Assembly: GCA_027943335.1 (NCBI GenBank)
Contig: BSBK01001297.1
Location: 241,501 to 305,500 of the forward strand
Direction: 5' to 3'
Length of the DNA stretch: 64,000 nt
Source of the DNA: Chamaecyparis obtusa
Taxonomy: Eukaryota; Streptophyta; Pinopsida; Cupressales; Cupressaceae
Shown here: positions 36,701-48,190 of the stretch, in pieces
How the letters are laid out: every line of letters starts with the position of its first letter
Numbering within the stretch: position 1 is the stretch's first letter
Translations under genes and position numbers: made by a program
The notes under the pieces: generated by a model
Database searches by the model: none
The model's input: the letters and a program-made list of their open reading frames with translations, nothing else
Told to the model about the DNA's origin: nothing

Positions 36701-37640
36701 CAACATCGTGGGGCTGATCTTGTGATACTTGTGTTGTATGTTGATGATCTCATCATCACAAGTAGCTCATCTTCTATGATTCAGAGTATTTAGAGAGCAT
36801 TGATGGAGTAGATTGAGATGACAGATCTTGGACTTCTGCACTATGTTTTGGGCCTACAGGTAATTAAGTCTTCAGATGGGATTTCCATACACCAATAGAA
36901 GTATGCCCTTGACATGCTTCATATATTCAACATGCTTAATTGGAAGCCTACCCTCACACCTTTTTAGTCAGGTGTTCTTTTGTCTACCACTTGCTCTACT
37001 CCTTTAGTGGACTCCACCTTATATAGGCAACTTGTGGGTGGTTTTTTGTACCTACAACACACTCATCCTGACATTTCCTTTGCAGTTTGTATTATCTCTT
37101 GATTATCCCATGATCCTCATGAGAGTCATTGGCAAGCTGCCAAACATATTTTGAGGTACATTTGGGGAGCTACTTCATATGGAATTCACTATACATCATG
37201 AGCTCCCCACATTGTTGGATTCATAGACATCGATTGGGGTGGTGATACAGATGGTCAAAAGTCTACTTCTAGTCCTATCACATGGTCTTGCAAGAAGAAG
37301 ACTATTCTTGCATTATCATCTACAGAGATAGAGTATCGAGTAGTTATGCTAGCTAGTAAGGAGGTTTTATGGATTTGATAATTGATGACAGAGTTTAGGT
37401 TTCCTCCTGAGATTCCTACTCTTATTTGGTGTGACAATTCAGAGTGCCATTCATATTTTCTACAACTTAGTTTAGTATCAACAGACCAAGCACATTGAGA
37501 TCCATATGCATTTCATCAAGTAGTTGATTCAAGATGGTTCTATCAGCTTACAGTATGTTCCCACTTTAGAGAAGGTTGATGACATATCCACTAAGCCTTT
37601 TGCATCCTTGCAGTATCTTCAGCTGTATTCTATGATTTGG
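33780..37640 (+). pseudogene. pol: Copia 1 pol: protease, integrase, RT, RNase H
   Basis: The protease motif TWIIDSGSSHHMT is at about 33799-33840, just before the inserted solo LTR. Coding resumes after it. The integrase zinc region (LWHECFGH) lies near 35045 and the core motif IHSDLMS near 35235, with ending phrase PHTPQHNGVTERKNR near 35500-35545. RT begins near 36180 (WDRAMDEEYSSL), has QMDVKSAFL near 36480 and catalytic YVDDL near 36738. RNase H is near 37200-37560. The integrase and RT share one frame that differs from the Gag/protease frame. More than twenty in-frame stops, mostly TAG and TGA, make it non-functional. Confidence 0.87.
33861..34698 (-). repeat. Solo LTR of the chromovirus family, with 5-bp target duplication
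   Basis: An 838-bp minus-strand copy of the array LTR, with ends TGATG/CATCA. It is flanked by CCTCA on both sides (33856-33860 and 34699-34703), an intact 5-bp target site duplication. It sits inside the copia 1 protease region. Insert plus duplication equals 843 bp, a multiple of three. It proves the exact LTR ends of the family and shows that a complete chromovirus was once inserted here and lost by LTR-LTR recombination. Confidence 0.96.
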
Positions 37641-37893
37641 GTGAAGGAAGTTGTCCTTGGGGGGTCTCAGTGAGGCCTACCTTCCTTTTTTTTTCTCCAA
37701 TTTTCACATCTTTCTATCTCTTTTTGGTAGAGGGCTTTTCCCATTTGGTTTTACCTATTTCTCTATTTCACAAAGATTTGGTTGTGACTGGGTACCTCAT
37801 CAGGCCATATTGATGGGACCCAAATTCGCATTCAGCATTATAGTTCCTTTTCTTCTTTCTTACATTATTTGTAGCTGCATTGTTTCTCATCTT

Positions 37894-37902
37894 AAGGGGG
37901 GG
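37894..37902 (+). other. Polypurine tract of copia 1
   Basis: AAGGGGGGG directly precedes the 3' LTR start TGTTAGAGTA. Confidence 0.85.
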
Positions 37903-38237
37903 TGTTAGAGTAAAGAAATAATTTAATTATATTGATTAAATTAACTTTACTACCTCTTAAGATTTCACTTTATGCACTTGCATTAGTCATTTAATATTTA
38001 AATCTAATTATTAAATGCCTATTTACCTATTAGGGTTTCCTATTAGGTTTTATGATCTCCTTCTATAAGGATTGATCCATTGTATATTTTTATTCATTCT
38101 TTTGGCTGATAATAAACTCTTTCATATTGTCAGAGAAAAACCCTTTTTTTTGTTTCCTACAGATTTCTTCCTTGTGACAGGTTTTTTGCATGTAGGTTTC
38201 TTGGGCTTAATAGATTTGTTTTTCATCAAATCTTACA
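37903..38237 (+). repeat. 3' LTR of copia 1
   Basis: A 335-bp LTR from TGTTAGAGTAAAG to AAATCTTACA, recognised from the purine tract on its left and from its end, which matches the 17-base remnant before the primer site at 32373. Confidence 0.85.
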
Positions 38238-38403
38238 ACACCTACGTAGCTAGGCAAATACCAAGTAAAAAATTTATCTCATGTCTCTTGATGTGTGCAG
38301 CCATCTACCTTCAATAATTGATCCAAATTAATCTTCTGAGTATACTGCACCAATAGGAAACAAATATATTGACATCAATGACAAGACATCCAACTTGCCA
38401 ACA
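38238..38403 (-). repeat. Partial 3' LTR of copia 2
   Basis: On the minus strand TGTTGGCAAGTTGG starts at 38403 right after the purine-rich CCAAAGGGGAGAA. This junction (a Thr/Ser-rich tail region, then AATGCCAAAGGGG, then TGTTGG) is typical of plant copia elements. Copia 1 cuts the LTR at 38237/38238. Confidence 0.75.
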
Positions 38404-38417
38404 TTCTCCCCTTTGGC
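38404..38417 (-). other. Polypurine tract of copia 2
   Basis: Minus strand GCCAAAGGGGAGAA ends exactly where the LTR begins. Confidence 0.75.
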
Positions 38418-38819
38418 ATTGATGAAAACATAGGATGTGAAAAAAATGTAAGGCAATAAAAAACCAACAATCTCCCTCTGAGATCACCCTTCAATGGTAC
38501 TTCAATCAATATCCACAATATTCATCATTATATTTCAAAGTCTCTCTAACAATTCTTCTCCCCCTTAGCTGAATCTTTTCTTAGTACTATTCATGACTTG
38601 TTTTTCACATGCACTCTTCACCTTTGACATCAATGGAAAAATATTCATGCACTAAACCATATATATCAAGAATCTTATCAAACATCTCACCTCACCAACT
38701 CACCAATTTGACTCCTCCTCCTGAGTAGTAGCCTCCACACATCAATTTAGATAAAATATATCTTGATGCAGTACATTGGACTGATGCAATCTCCTACATC
38801 TTAGTTATGATTAGGAGGG

Positions 38820-40720
38820 GCAATCACCCCCAACTTGCCTCATAGATACACAAATGTATACTTAGGCGATGACTTTTTGAATATATCAACTATCTGTTCC
38901 TTGGTAGAAATATACTCCAATCTCATCTCCTTCTCATTCACCTTCACTCTCAGGAAGTGACCTACTTGATTGATATGCAATTTTTCCTTGAGTGGTTCAA
39001 AGGATTCTTAGAGATATTTATAACACTCAAACTATCACAAAATATAACAATATGCTCTTCAAAGATAACTCATTTATTTGATAACATCTATTTCATCTAC
39101 GCTATATGTGTATAATTACTAGTAGGGACAATGTACTCTACCTCTGCAGTGTATAACGGGATGGAGTTATACTTCTTTCTCATCCAAGAGACCAACCTAC
39201 TTTCTATAAAGAAAGTGTCACCACTTGTTGTTTTCCTATCATCAACATCACCTTATCAACCTACATTAATATATGCACACAAAGTGAAGTCATTACCTTT
39301 AAGATACCACATCCCAAATTCCATTGTCCCTTTCATATAAATATTCTCTTCATAGATACCTCATGATTTTTGCTCATATTTTCTTGAAATCTTTCTACAA
39401 GACATACTACATTCATGATATTTGGTCTTGTATGAGTCAAATAAATTAAGCTACCAACCATTGACCTATGTCTTGACTAATTGACTTTAGGAGGCTTTTC
39501 ATCTCTTGACAACTTACACCCTGTCACCATAGGAGTACCCACTAGTTTGGATTTATCCAACCCAAACTTATTCAATAACTCCTTCACATACTTGGCTTGA
39601 GATATGAAAATCCCATCCTCTGATTGATTAATTTTTAGTCCCAAAAATAATTTCATTTCAACTATTATGGACATCTCAAACTCATTTTTAATTTCCATTG
39701 CAAATTCTTTTCTCAACTTATCATTACCATTGAAGATAATGTAATAAAAAAATACTTATACAATTAGATTATCCTCATTATCTAACTTGAAATACAAGTT
39801 ACTATCTTTAGTACCTTTATTAAAACCAAGATTAAGCATATATTTTTCCAACTTGGAATACCAATCTCCATGAGCTTGATTCAACCCCTATAGTACTTTC
39901 TTAAACTTGCAAACCATGTCTGGTTGATTATTCATTTTAAAACCATCAAGTTTCTCTATCTATACCTCTTCTTCCATATCACCATTTAGAAATGAATATT
40001 TGACGTCTATTTGGAAGACTTTAAAGTTCTTATGAGAAACACATATTAGTAATAATCTCACTTCTTCCAATCTTATCACCAGAGAAAAACTTTCATCATA
40101 GTCAATCCCTATGATCTAATAATATCCTTTGCACGCCAATTTTTCTTTGTTTATGATAACTTCTCCCAATTCATTTAACTTTTTTCTAAATATCCACTTG
40201 ATACCAATGACATTCATGTACTTAGGCCTAGGAGAAATGATATATGGGTTGTTCTTCACAATCTGTGACAACTCTTCTTCCATGGCATCAACCCAATAAC
40301 CATCTTTGTAGGCCTCACTCACATCTTTAGGCTCAATCTCAGAGATTAACAAAATTTGATATTGAGTAATCCTTGTACTAGTCTAAGCACCTTTATTTAT
40401 ATCACCAATGATCTAATCTTCAAAATGGTTTAATATGACAAACATTGGTGTTTTCTTCCTTACCCCAAGTTATTGTTCTTTCTCTTCTCCACTTGTATAA
40501 GCCACACCATTTACAATCACCAAAACTCCTTGAGCTTCGATTTGAACTTGATGTTGTTGTCTAAAATTACCACTAGAATTTTTATAATCATAGTCATAAC
40601 TAAAATATTTGGATATATTATCAAGGCTTTCATCCACTTTGACATTAATACTCTCCACTATCTTCTTCAATCTCTTGTTGTAGCACCTATAGGCCTTTAT
40701 TTTGGTAGAATATCCAAGGA
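38820..40720 (-). pseudogene. pol: Copia 2 pol fragment: integrase tail, RT, RNase H
   Basis: Read on the minus strand. 40720-40470 resembles the copia integrase C-terminal phrase (KAYRCYNKR, then VESINVKVDE). RT starts near 40300 (WVDAMEEELSQI) with KWIFRKKLNE, and continues to LGLKINQSEDG and YVKELLNKFG at 39690-39560. RNase H remains include SNYTHIA preceded by YTAEVEYIV near 39140. The catalytic YVDD equivalent is degraded (reads FYYII). There are many stops and no complete domain. Confidence 0.82.
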
Positions 40721-40722
40721 AC

Positions 40723-41837
40723 TATTATACACCAAGTTTTCACCCTTGTTTCAAGCTCTCTTGGTCTTGATAACCTAGTATAACATGGGAATCATCTCCA
40801 GGTTGTGGGACCTATGCTAACTGAGATGAGACCTCTAGGTTCTAGGCTGGTTCCTCTTGGATAATCACCTTAATTTACTTCTTTGATAGGAAAGTAAATT
40901 CTTTGAAGGAAAAGGGATAGAAGGAATGCATGAAAGGGAAAATAACTGAAATAAAATTATCCTAGTAGGTGATACACCGAAATGATGGTTTGAATTGCAG
41001 TATGGAGGATGAAATCCATGCATGAACTTAGGTCTAGGCGATCACAACTTATTGAATAGGCTTGCATCAATACTTCATAGAAGGGTCTGTAAACAAACAT
41101 TCACTTCTGCAACTAGGTATAGGAATGAGATAGATTGTTAGGAGGTTGAAGAATACTTACAAGATCATTCAAATCAAAGCATCCATAGGAATACACAAGA
41201 ATTACAGAAAGAAAGAGGGATCATGAACCCTAAGATATCACTGAAAACATGCTTATACTGAACTCAATAAGAGAAAATTCAGACAAGAAGGCATAGGGAC
41301 AAAAAGAATTTCACAAAATACCTTTGCAATATCTAAAGTTCCAATGAAAGTTACAAACTGCAGAAAGTCAGAGGGCAAAAAAAATGCCATGGATAACTCC
41401 TTAGAGAGAAAATTATCTTTTACAATTGCCAACTTTGAGCTCTAAAAAGCTCCAAAAACATTATATACATCTCCCTTTGCATGTAGGCAAGAGTCAAAAC
41501 CTAATTAGGGTTACATATGATTTGACATAAAATAATCATAAACCCTAATTTTGTCATGTTTGATCATAAATGTGTCTTTGAAAGTATCCTAACTGATCAG
41601 ACCTCATATTTGCATGTCCATCCCTGTACTATATCTTCCTGCAGACAAACTGCCTTGACCTATCTACCCTTTTGCAACTCGGCCTTGCCATGAATGCTCA
41701 AATTTGGTCCAGGTTTGATTTGTATTTCAAAGTACAGGAGGCCATAGGTGGTGCCACCTTAATACTTCTTCGGTGTGAGAGTATCAACATGGTACCCTAA
41801 GAAATCGTAGGAGACAGCCACCAGATCTTTCTCAACA
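40723..41837 (-). repeat. 3' LTR of the Tat-like element
   Basis: A 1115-bp LTR. On the minus strand it starts TGTTGAGAAAGATC at 41837 and ends near ...GTATAATA at 40723 (the last CA has become TA). Minus-strand TATATAA lies at 41467 down to 41461. The left flank GGAAC would be the target duplication, but its partner is lost. Confidence 0.87.
41461..41467 (-). promoter_or_regulatory. TATA box in the 3' LTR of the Tat-like element
   Basis: TATATAA on the minus strand, about 370 bp into the LTR. The 5' LTR is broken off inside this same motif. Confidence 0.5.
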
Positions 41838-41850
41838 TTCCCCCAACTGC
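41838..41850 (-). other. Polypurine tract of the Tat-like element
   Basis: Minus-strand GCAGTTGGGGGAA directly before the LTR start TGTTGAG. Confidence 0.7.
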
Positions 41851-43568
41851 AACTGTTCTAGAACTATTAATTCTTAGCTACCCGAAGCCACACAATCAAC
41901 CAACCGCAATGAACCAACAAGAAACCCTTGAGAAGATATTTTAAATTTGAAAAGCAATGGCTAGTTGACCAAGATTAAAATGTGGCTATCGATATCATTC
42001 CTTCCTAGTAGATCAAATGGCTTAGATCATCCTTGTAATAGTCGGGAGACCCTTTGAAAAGTCAAGCACCAACTCATCATTTGAAACCAATGAGAAGTGA
42101 CCACATTAGCGCGATTGGCACCTCAGCAAGTAGAAGAAACTTTGAATCTGCATCAAATGGTGGTCGCATGATCTGATGGGGTTGGAATATTCCATTAGAT
42201 CATGGGATGACCATAGATCTTCATCGACTCTACAAATCCTCTGACAACCGGACCCACGACAAGTGCCAACTGTTCCACCCATCGACCAATCAGAAACAAA
42301 CACATCAACACCTTCTCCAAACATGGACCCACAGCATCAATCTTCATCGAACGGTTGTTGTTATACCACCCCCTTAAGTTTATGCATCTTGCTTCAACGG
42401 CATAATGATGATCATCGATCTCACATGAGCTTTAACCTGCCACATAAAAAAGATTGCGGGCCCACCGACAAATCCCAACTGTCGTCCAGCCAACCAATAG
42501 AATTTGAGCACGTCAAAACTCAAGGACCCACCTGATAGAGCCCTAGCATAAGGTAAAATCAATGGCTGGCACATGATTGCATGGGCTTGGAATATTCCAT
42601 GCGATCATACGACAGTTGTTAGATCTTAAAGGAAAGATAGCCCACTGGGCCCACTAACAGAATTCCACATCACAGCCTTCGACCAATTAGAAGCCTACAC
42701 CTCAGACTATGTGGCAGTGGACCCACTGGCACAGAAGTACTGCATTGGAATGGAGATCGATGGTCATCGTTACATCGCGATGTTAACCTTCAAGCACATC
42801 TCCTCAGTGGTATAGAAATAATCATCAATCTTGCTTGGATCTTAATCGCCAGCTGAGAATGAGGAATGGGCCCACCCAGATAGGTGTTACCATGTCGCTA
42901 AATCACATGTCAGAAAGTTTGACAACCTAGATTCTTGAGATTTAATGACAACCACAAGTCTTACAAGGTTATCTTTTTGGAAATATTACCAGGAAAACTT
43001 AGGCTTTGAGGAAAAAATGATCAAAAGGGACCCCGCCCAATGACCTAATGGTATAACACATAAAGGGGTCACTTTTAAAAGGCACATGCCTTTAAAGGGA
43101 CTTGAGTGGCCCAAAAAGGTAACGGGGAATTATAACTTGGCCAAGGGTTTAGGGTTTTTGGGCTCTAATGATTAGATTTTTTCAAATTTAAACTTGCAGA
43201 CCAGGGAGGTTGGATGGTTGCAAAGGCTAGAAAACAAGACATAGGACCATGAAAATTTCAGAAGCTCAATGGGGTAAAATATGCAAACCCTAGGATGGAG
43301 TTCAAACCAGCCTATGACCAAAATTGGATGGGTAGGGAATTTTTTGGGCAACATTTTGGTGGTTTCTACTGTATGTCAGCCAGCTAGAAAATCAAACCAG
43401 TGGCCTTAAGCAATCCATTGGACACAGGAGTCATGACTGAAATATAAAAATTTCTTGACAGAGAGACCTAGAGCTGGAAGATAAAAACTGTGCATGGGCA
43501 CTTCTTAAAAAGTAGGAAAACTAAACTAGAAAGCACAGACAAAAAATAGGAAACATATTCATAGAGAT
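41851..43568 (-). other. Non-coding 3' region of the Tat-like element with degenerate tandem repeats
   Basis: Between the integrase end and the purine tract there is no coding potential. From about 42100 to 42900 there are diverged repeats of about 190-210 bp. They are marked by GGRCCCAC words (42251, 42323, 42455, 42522, 42638, 42718, 42868), by CCAAT(N)AGAA words (42284, 42493, 42680) and by TGGAATATTCCAT at 42186 and 42591. Confidence 0.6.
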
Positions 43569-45038
43569 TTACAAGGGATTGACCTCAAAGCAAGGCTTCA
43601 GGTGGAATCCATTAACTGAAATAGGAAAGGCATCTCCTTCAAGAGTTGGTAGTTGAAAAGCATTAGGCCCCTTGCATTCTGTAATAACAAATGGTCCACC
43701 CCAAAAGGAATCAAACTTTGTATTCCTGCCAGACTTTGATCTGAATTCATCCCACTTGAGGACTACATCCCCAACTTTGAAATTTCTGGCCCTAGCTCTT
43801 CTGTCAAAACTTTTCTTTGTCTGAACTTGATGGAACTCCATATCTTTCATGGATTTGTTTTTGAGTTCCTCTAAATCTATGAGCTGAGCATACCTGATTT
43901 CTAAGGGATCTCCTTCTTCAAACAGGGCATATTGAGTAGCCAAGTCTAAAGCTAGCAATTCAGTTGAAATGGACTACTTAGCCTCTCTGCCATACACTAA
44001 TACATAAGGAGAATTCCCAATGATCTTTTTTTGGGTAATCATGTCTAAGCATAAGGTAGACTTCAACTTAGTATTCTAGTCCCTTTGGTTATCCTGTAGA
44101 GTTTTCTTGATTATTCTAATCAAGTTCTTATTAGTTGATTCTACCAAGCCATTTCCCTGAGGGTAGTAATTTGAACTTGTATTCAGATAAATGCCATTTT
44201 TGATTGCCCATTTTGAGACTTTAAGGTCTGTGAATGCCAATGCATTATCTGATATTATGGAGTCTGGAGTGCCAAATCTATGAATTAATTCATCATAAAA
44301 ACCTAAGACAACACTCTCATTTGATTCTCTTAAGGTAACTGCCTCTGTCCATCTAGTGAAATAATCTATAGTAGTGATTATCCACTTATGTCCTACACTA
44401 GATGGAGGATTGATCATACCAATAAAGTCAATGCCCCATCTCATGAAAGGTTTCTCTATTTTGATTGGCTGGAGGGGCAAAGCTGCAAGGCTTTCTTTTC
44501 CTGCAAACATAGCACATTTGATGCATTTTCTCACATAATCATGACTATCCTTAAAGATAGATGGCCAATAGTATCTGGCCCTCATGATTTTAAAAGCAAT
44601 AGTCCTAGGAGAAAAGTGACCTCCAAAAGGTCCATCATGAAATTCAAATAGAACATCAGCTATCTTTTCTAAATCAATACATCTCAAAAGGACACCATTG
44701 TGATCCTTTCTAAAAATAATCTCATCTATCAGCACAAAGGGAATAGATTGTAACCTATAATATCTTCTTTTTACTGAATCTAGGCCTGTAGGACATAGCC
44801 CTATCTTTAAGTAATTAACCCTATTAGGCAACCAACCTGATGCCTTGGCATGTTCCTCTAAATCATGCACAACGAGAGATGCATCTGTTTGCTCTATTTT
44901 CTTTGAACTTTCATCCTCTATCAAATGTTCACAAAGACCTCTTCCTCTAACCAGCTTGGTGGTTTGGATATCAGTGTCATATTCCATTACCTTGGTAATC
45001 CAACCAGCTCTTTTCTCATTTAGGTCCTTGGAAAGCAA
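43569..45038 (-). pseudogene. Tat-like element integrase
   Basis: Two open segments (45038-44076 and 43958-43569) in one frame, parted by stops near 44073 and 43960. The first begins in the RNase H tail, then shows the zinc region (HDGPFGGH, later CIKCAMF). The catalytic core has WGIDFIGMINPPSS, SIISDNALAF and GNGLVEST, supplying the D, D and E positions. The C-terminal part has the usual basic segment (RARNFKVGDVVLK). The phrase INPPSS followed by GHKWIIT is typical of the Tat/Athila branch. No chromodomain follows, as expected for that branch. Confidence 0.87.
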
Positions 45039-46121
45039 AAATTATTTGACACTTGGATAAGTAACCTTCAAGTGTACCTTGTTATGGGTCAATAAACATT
45101 TGAAATTTTTAAGGCTCTTCACCACAACAAGTACATGTTTTTCTACAAAAGAGTATCTTTGTTCATACTCTTCTAAACCTTTGCTGAAGAAAGCAATAGG
45201 CTATGCCAACCCTTCTGAATTTTCTTGAGTCAACATAGTAGATATAGCATCATGACCTCCATAAGCATAAAGGATAAAATCCTTACTGAAATTTGGGTTT
45301 AATAGAGTAGGGGCTTCAGTCAAGGCCTCTTTGATAGCCTGGAAATTGGCTTTTCCTTCTTTAGTCCAGCTGAAAGTTGAACTCTTCTTTAACATGGTTG
45401 TTAAAGGCTTCAATAAATCTACAATATTAGGCAAGAAACGCCTAAAAAAATTAATCTTTCCTATGAAAGATTGGAGACTTTTCTTATGATGTGGCAATGG
45501 TAGCTCTAGGATGGTTGCAATTCTCTCAGGGTCTACTGTAATTCCTTTCTTGGATACTATATATCCTAGCAATCTTCCTTCATGCACTGCAAACACACAT
45601 TTCTTGGGATTAAGAGATATCCCAAATTCTCTACATCTTTCAAATATTTTCCTTAGATGTCTGATATGATCTACTGCATGTTTAGAATAGATAGTTGTGC
45701 CATTTAAGTAGACCAGTACAAATTTGTACATGAGGCTTTTAAAGGCCATATCCATTGCATTTTGAAAAGTAGCACCTACATTTGACAAATCAAAGGGCAT
45801 CTTTTGATAAGCCATGGCTCCCCACTTGGTTGTAAATGTAGTCTTATATTGATCCTCTTCATTAGCTAAGATCTAATTGTATCCTGAATAGCCATCCAAT
45901 AATAAAAATCTCTCAGATCTAGAGACACATTGTAAGATTTGTTCCATAGAGGGTAATGGATGGCGGTCTTTTAGAGAGGCCCTGTTAAGATCCCTGAAGT
46001 CAACACATAACCTCAACTCCCCATTCTTCTTCCTTATAGGAACAAGGTTGGAAACCCAACTAGTATGTTTGATGGTGTAGATGATACCACTTTCTATCAA
46101 TTTGAGCACTTCTTTATGCAT
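45039..46121 (-). pseudogene. Tat-like element reverse transcriptase and classical RNase H
   Basis: RT from M-H-K-E-V-L at 46121: WVSNLVPIRKKNGELRL, CVDFRDLN and LDGYSGYN, then TAG (45870-45872), then MPFDLSNVGATFQ. The catalytic YxDD is YLNG (Asn codon 45704-45702, Gly codon 45701-45699), so both metal-binding aspartates are gone. The thumb/connection region (FIGKINFFRRFLP) is well kept. The classical RNase H (about 45290-44950) is degenerate (YGGHDAIST instead of DAS-type). Stops at about 45198 and 45042. Confidence 0.88.
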
Positions 46122-46286
46122 AAGTGGCTCAAGCTTAGGATTAACAGGCCTTTGTTTTTGCCTTACTGGTTTGGCATTAGGCTCTAATTCAATAGTGTGC
46201 TAAGCAAGGGCTGGATTAAAACCTTTAAGGTCTTCATATTTCTATGCAAAAACATCACTGAATTCTTTGAATAATTGGGTATAAGC

Positions 46287-47060
46287 CTATTTTTTTGAAT
46301 CAGTGTTTACCTTTCCAAATTGTAAGCTTTTACCTAGTTCCAACTCTAATTCAACACAATGTTCTTGTTGAACCACCAGCCCAACTTTATTCTTCTTAAC
46401 TTGATCATCCTTGTTGAAGATAGTCTCTAAGGTGACAAGACCTCTAGGAATCTTATTAGACTTGAGTTGTATTACTTGGTCACCATAATTTTGCAATAGT
46501 CTGTCCTGGTTATGCTCCGAGAAGACATCTTCTTCAAACAAGAATTGTAGAATTTGTTCATCATTGTCAAACACTTGCCAATTAGTATCATTGTCAGGGA
46601 TAGAGGGTCTGACAATCACTTTGATATGTTGTTGGGTCTCTTCCTTTGAAACACTGTTAGGAATTTCATATTGAGACCCAATAGCAGCTAATCTATTTGC
46701 ATTTTGATTTAGTTTTCTAGGGATAGCAACAATATTGAAAGCACAAAAGTCTTCAATTGCATCCCAAACTCTATGTTTGTATGCTTTAGAGGTGTCATTT
46801 TTGGTTGCATTTATCCCTCTCACTTGGATAACTACTAAATCACTATCACCATAAACTTTTAAGGCCTTAAGCCCTCTTTTTCTAGCCCATTCCAGTCCAT
46901 TCACTAGACTTTCATACTCTGCAGTGTTGCTAGTGTAGGAGAAACTAAATCTGAAAGCTGTATAGTATCTTTCTCCTTTTGGGGACACTAGCATAGCACC
47001 ACCACCAAAGCCATGTCTACTTCTACCTCCATCAAAAAATAATTCCCAAACCTGATTGCT
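46287..47060 (-). pseudogene. Additional RNase H domain upstream of RT in the Tat-like element
   Basis: Open from about 47100 through 46287. Motifs in order: FFDGGRSRHGFGGGA (first catalytic Asp), TSNTAEYESLVNGLEWA (Glu), VYGDSDLVVIQVRG (second Asp), then IPRKLNQNANRLA, where the usual ADxLA Asp is Asn. This is the RNase HI-like type found in plant genomes and in Tat elements as a second RNase H. Here it lies between protease and RT, while a separate classical RNase H follows RT. Residues after about 120 (KEETQQHIKVIV onward) have no recognised fold. Confidence 0.85.
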
Positions 47061-47464
47061 CTGATCCTCTGAATCAATGTCCTCTTTGAGAAGGTTTCGC
47101 TCTATGGATCAACTTTCTTGTATCAAATAACTCCCCAAACCAGCATCCCAAATGACATTTTCTTGGACTTCAAAAACCTTTTCTGATTCTAGTTCATCTA
47201 GAAAAATATCAAGGATACTTTTTTTCTTAGTGTTTGCTTCTCTGATAGTTGGGAAATCACTGTCATCAAATATAGGGCAGCTTGCATTGATGGTATTGGA
47301 CACATATGGCTCTATATCATGTGCTACCAATTATTCAAATTTAATGGTAACCTTGGTACCATATCTTGTGTGAAAAAGCATGTGGGACCAGTCAGAAGAT
47401 AGGTAGCCTCCTATTTTGGCTATAAACTCCCTTGATAGACATATGGCAAACAAAGCAGGGAGAT

Positions 47465-48118
47465 CTATGATATATATATATCAAGTAAGATAGATAAGTT
47501 AGGACTAGCATGAAGGATTAGACTGGTATCCTTAGCCACACCTAAAGTATTAAGTAAGGATCCATCAAGTTGTGTAACCTTCTTTTGGAAGGGTTCATAT
47601 TTAAGTCCTAATTGGTCAGCCACCTTTTTGGGCATTACAGTACTAGTAGCTCCACTGTCTACCATACAATTATGTACTAAGGATTTTCCAATAATTAGAG
47701 ATACATAAAAGGGGGGCAGTTTTAAGTTCATACCTTGAATGGTACTGGATTTGGAGTTGCAAATTGGAGCCTCTTTTTCTTGATAAGTGTTGACCAAAAC
47801 TGGCTTTGCAGCTTCTTTTGTCGGCTGAGGAGTTGTCATTTCAGTCATAGCTTTCTTCAAAATCTCAGGTTGCCCTGGAATAGCCAAAGAGTCCCACATA
47901 GACATGGTAATGTTCACCTTCTTCATGTTGTCTACAATGTTGAAAGGTGTCATAGTGTGTACTCTTTGTTGTGTTTTTACTATGATGGGCTCCACCTCCT
48001 TGAGAGTATGGCCCTCTTTTCTTGTAATGGCAGGAGCCTTCTTGAATGTGATGGGTGTAGCTTGTTGTATTGGCTCTACAGATGTAGTGGCTTTAGTCCC
48101 ACAGTCTGCTCGCTCCAT
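47465..48118 (-). pseudogene. Tat-like element aspartic protease region
   Basis: Active-site phrase CMVDSGATSTVMP at about 47673-47635 and LGLKYEPFQK after it, as in Ty3/gypsy proteases. The N-terminal 120 residues are a low-complexity Thr/Pro/Lys linker from Gag. The frame is continuous with Gag (same phase) apart from stops, and is lost near 47465, where a TATATATATA run probably caused the frameshift into the polymerase frame. Confidence 0.85.
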
Positions 48119-48190
48119 GTCTTGAGCTCTTCTCTTTGACCTTGTGTTGGCAGAAATGGAAGCTTCACCAATGACTCCATTGAAGTCTTG

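Larger units (their letters stand above)
32356..38237 (+). mobile_element. Ty1/copia element (copia 1), 5' LTR nearly lost, interrupted by a solo LTR
   Basis: Order Gag, protease, integrase, RT, RNase H is the copia arrangement. A 335-bp 3' LTR at 37903-38237 is preceded by a G-rich polypurine tract. The 5' LTR is reduced to its last 17 bases (32356-32372, ending ATCTTACA), directly followed by a methionine-type primer site. The protease region is split by the chromovirus solo LTR at 33861-34698. The interior is full of stops with at least one frameshift near 34940. Confidence 0.9.
38238..40722 (-). mobile_element. Ty1/copia fragment (copia 2), entered by copia 1 and by the Tat-like element
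   Basis: A minus-strand fragment running from the integrase tail through RT and RNase H to a partial 3' LTR. It is cut on the right at 40722 by the Tat-like LTR and on the left at 38238 by copia 1. It is a different copia family from copia 1 by its conserved phrases. Confidence 0.85.

Noticed and set aside
37651..37908. Phe/Leu-rich 85-codon frame before the copia 1 3' LTR
   Set aside because: Lies in the T-rich 3' untranslated region and overlaps the polypurine tract; hydrophobic only because of T-richness.
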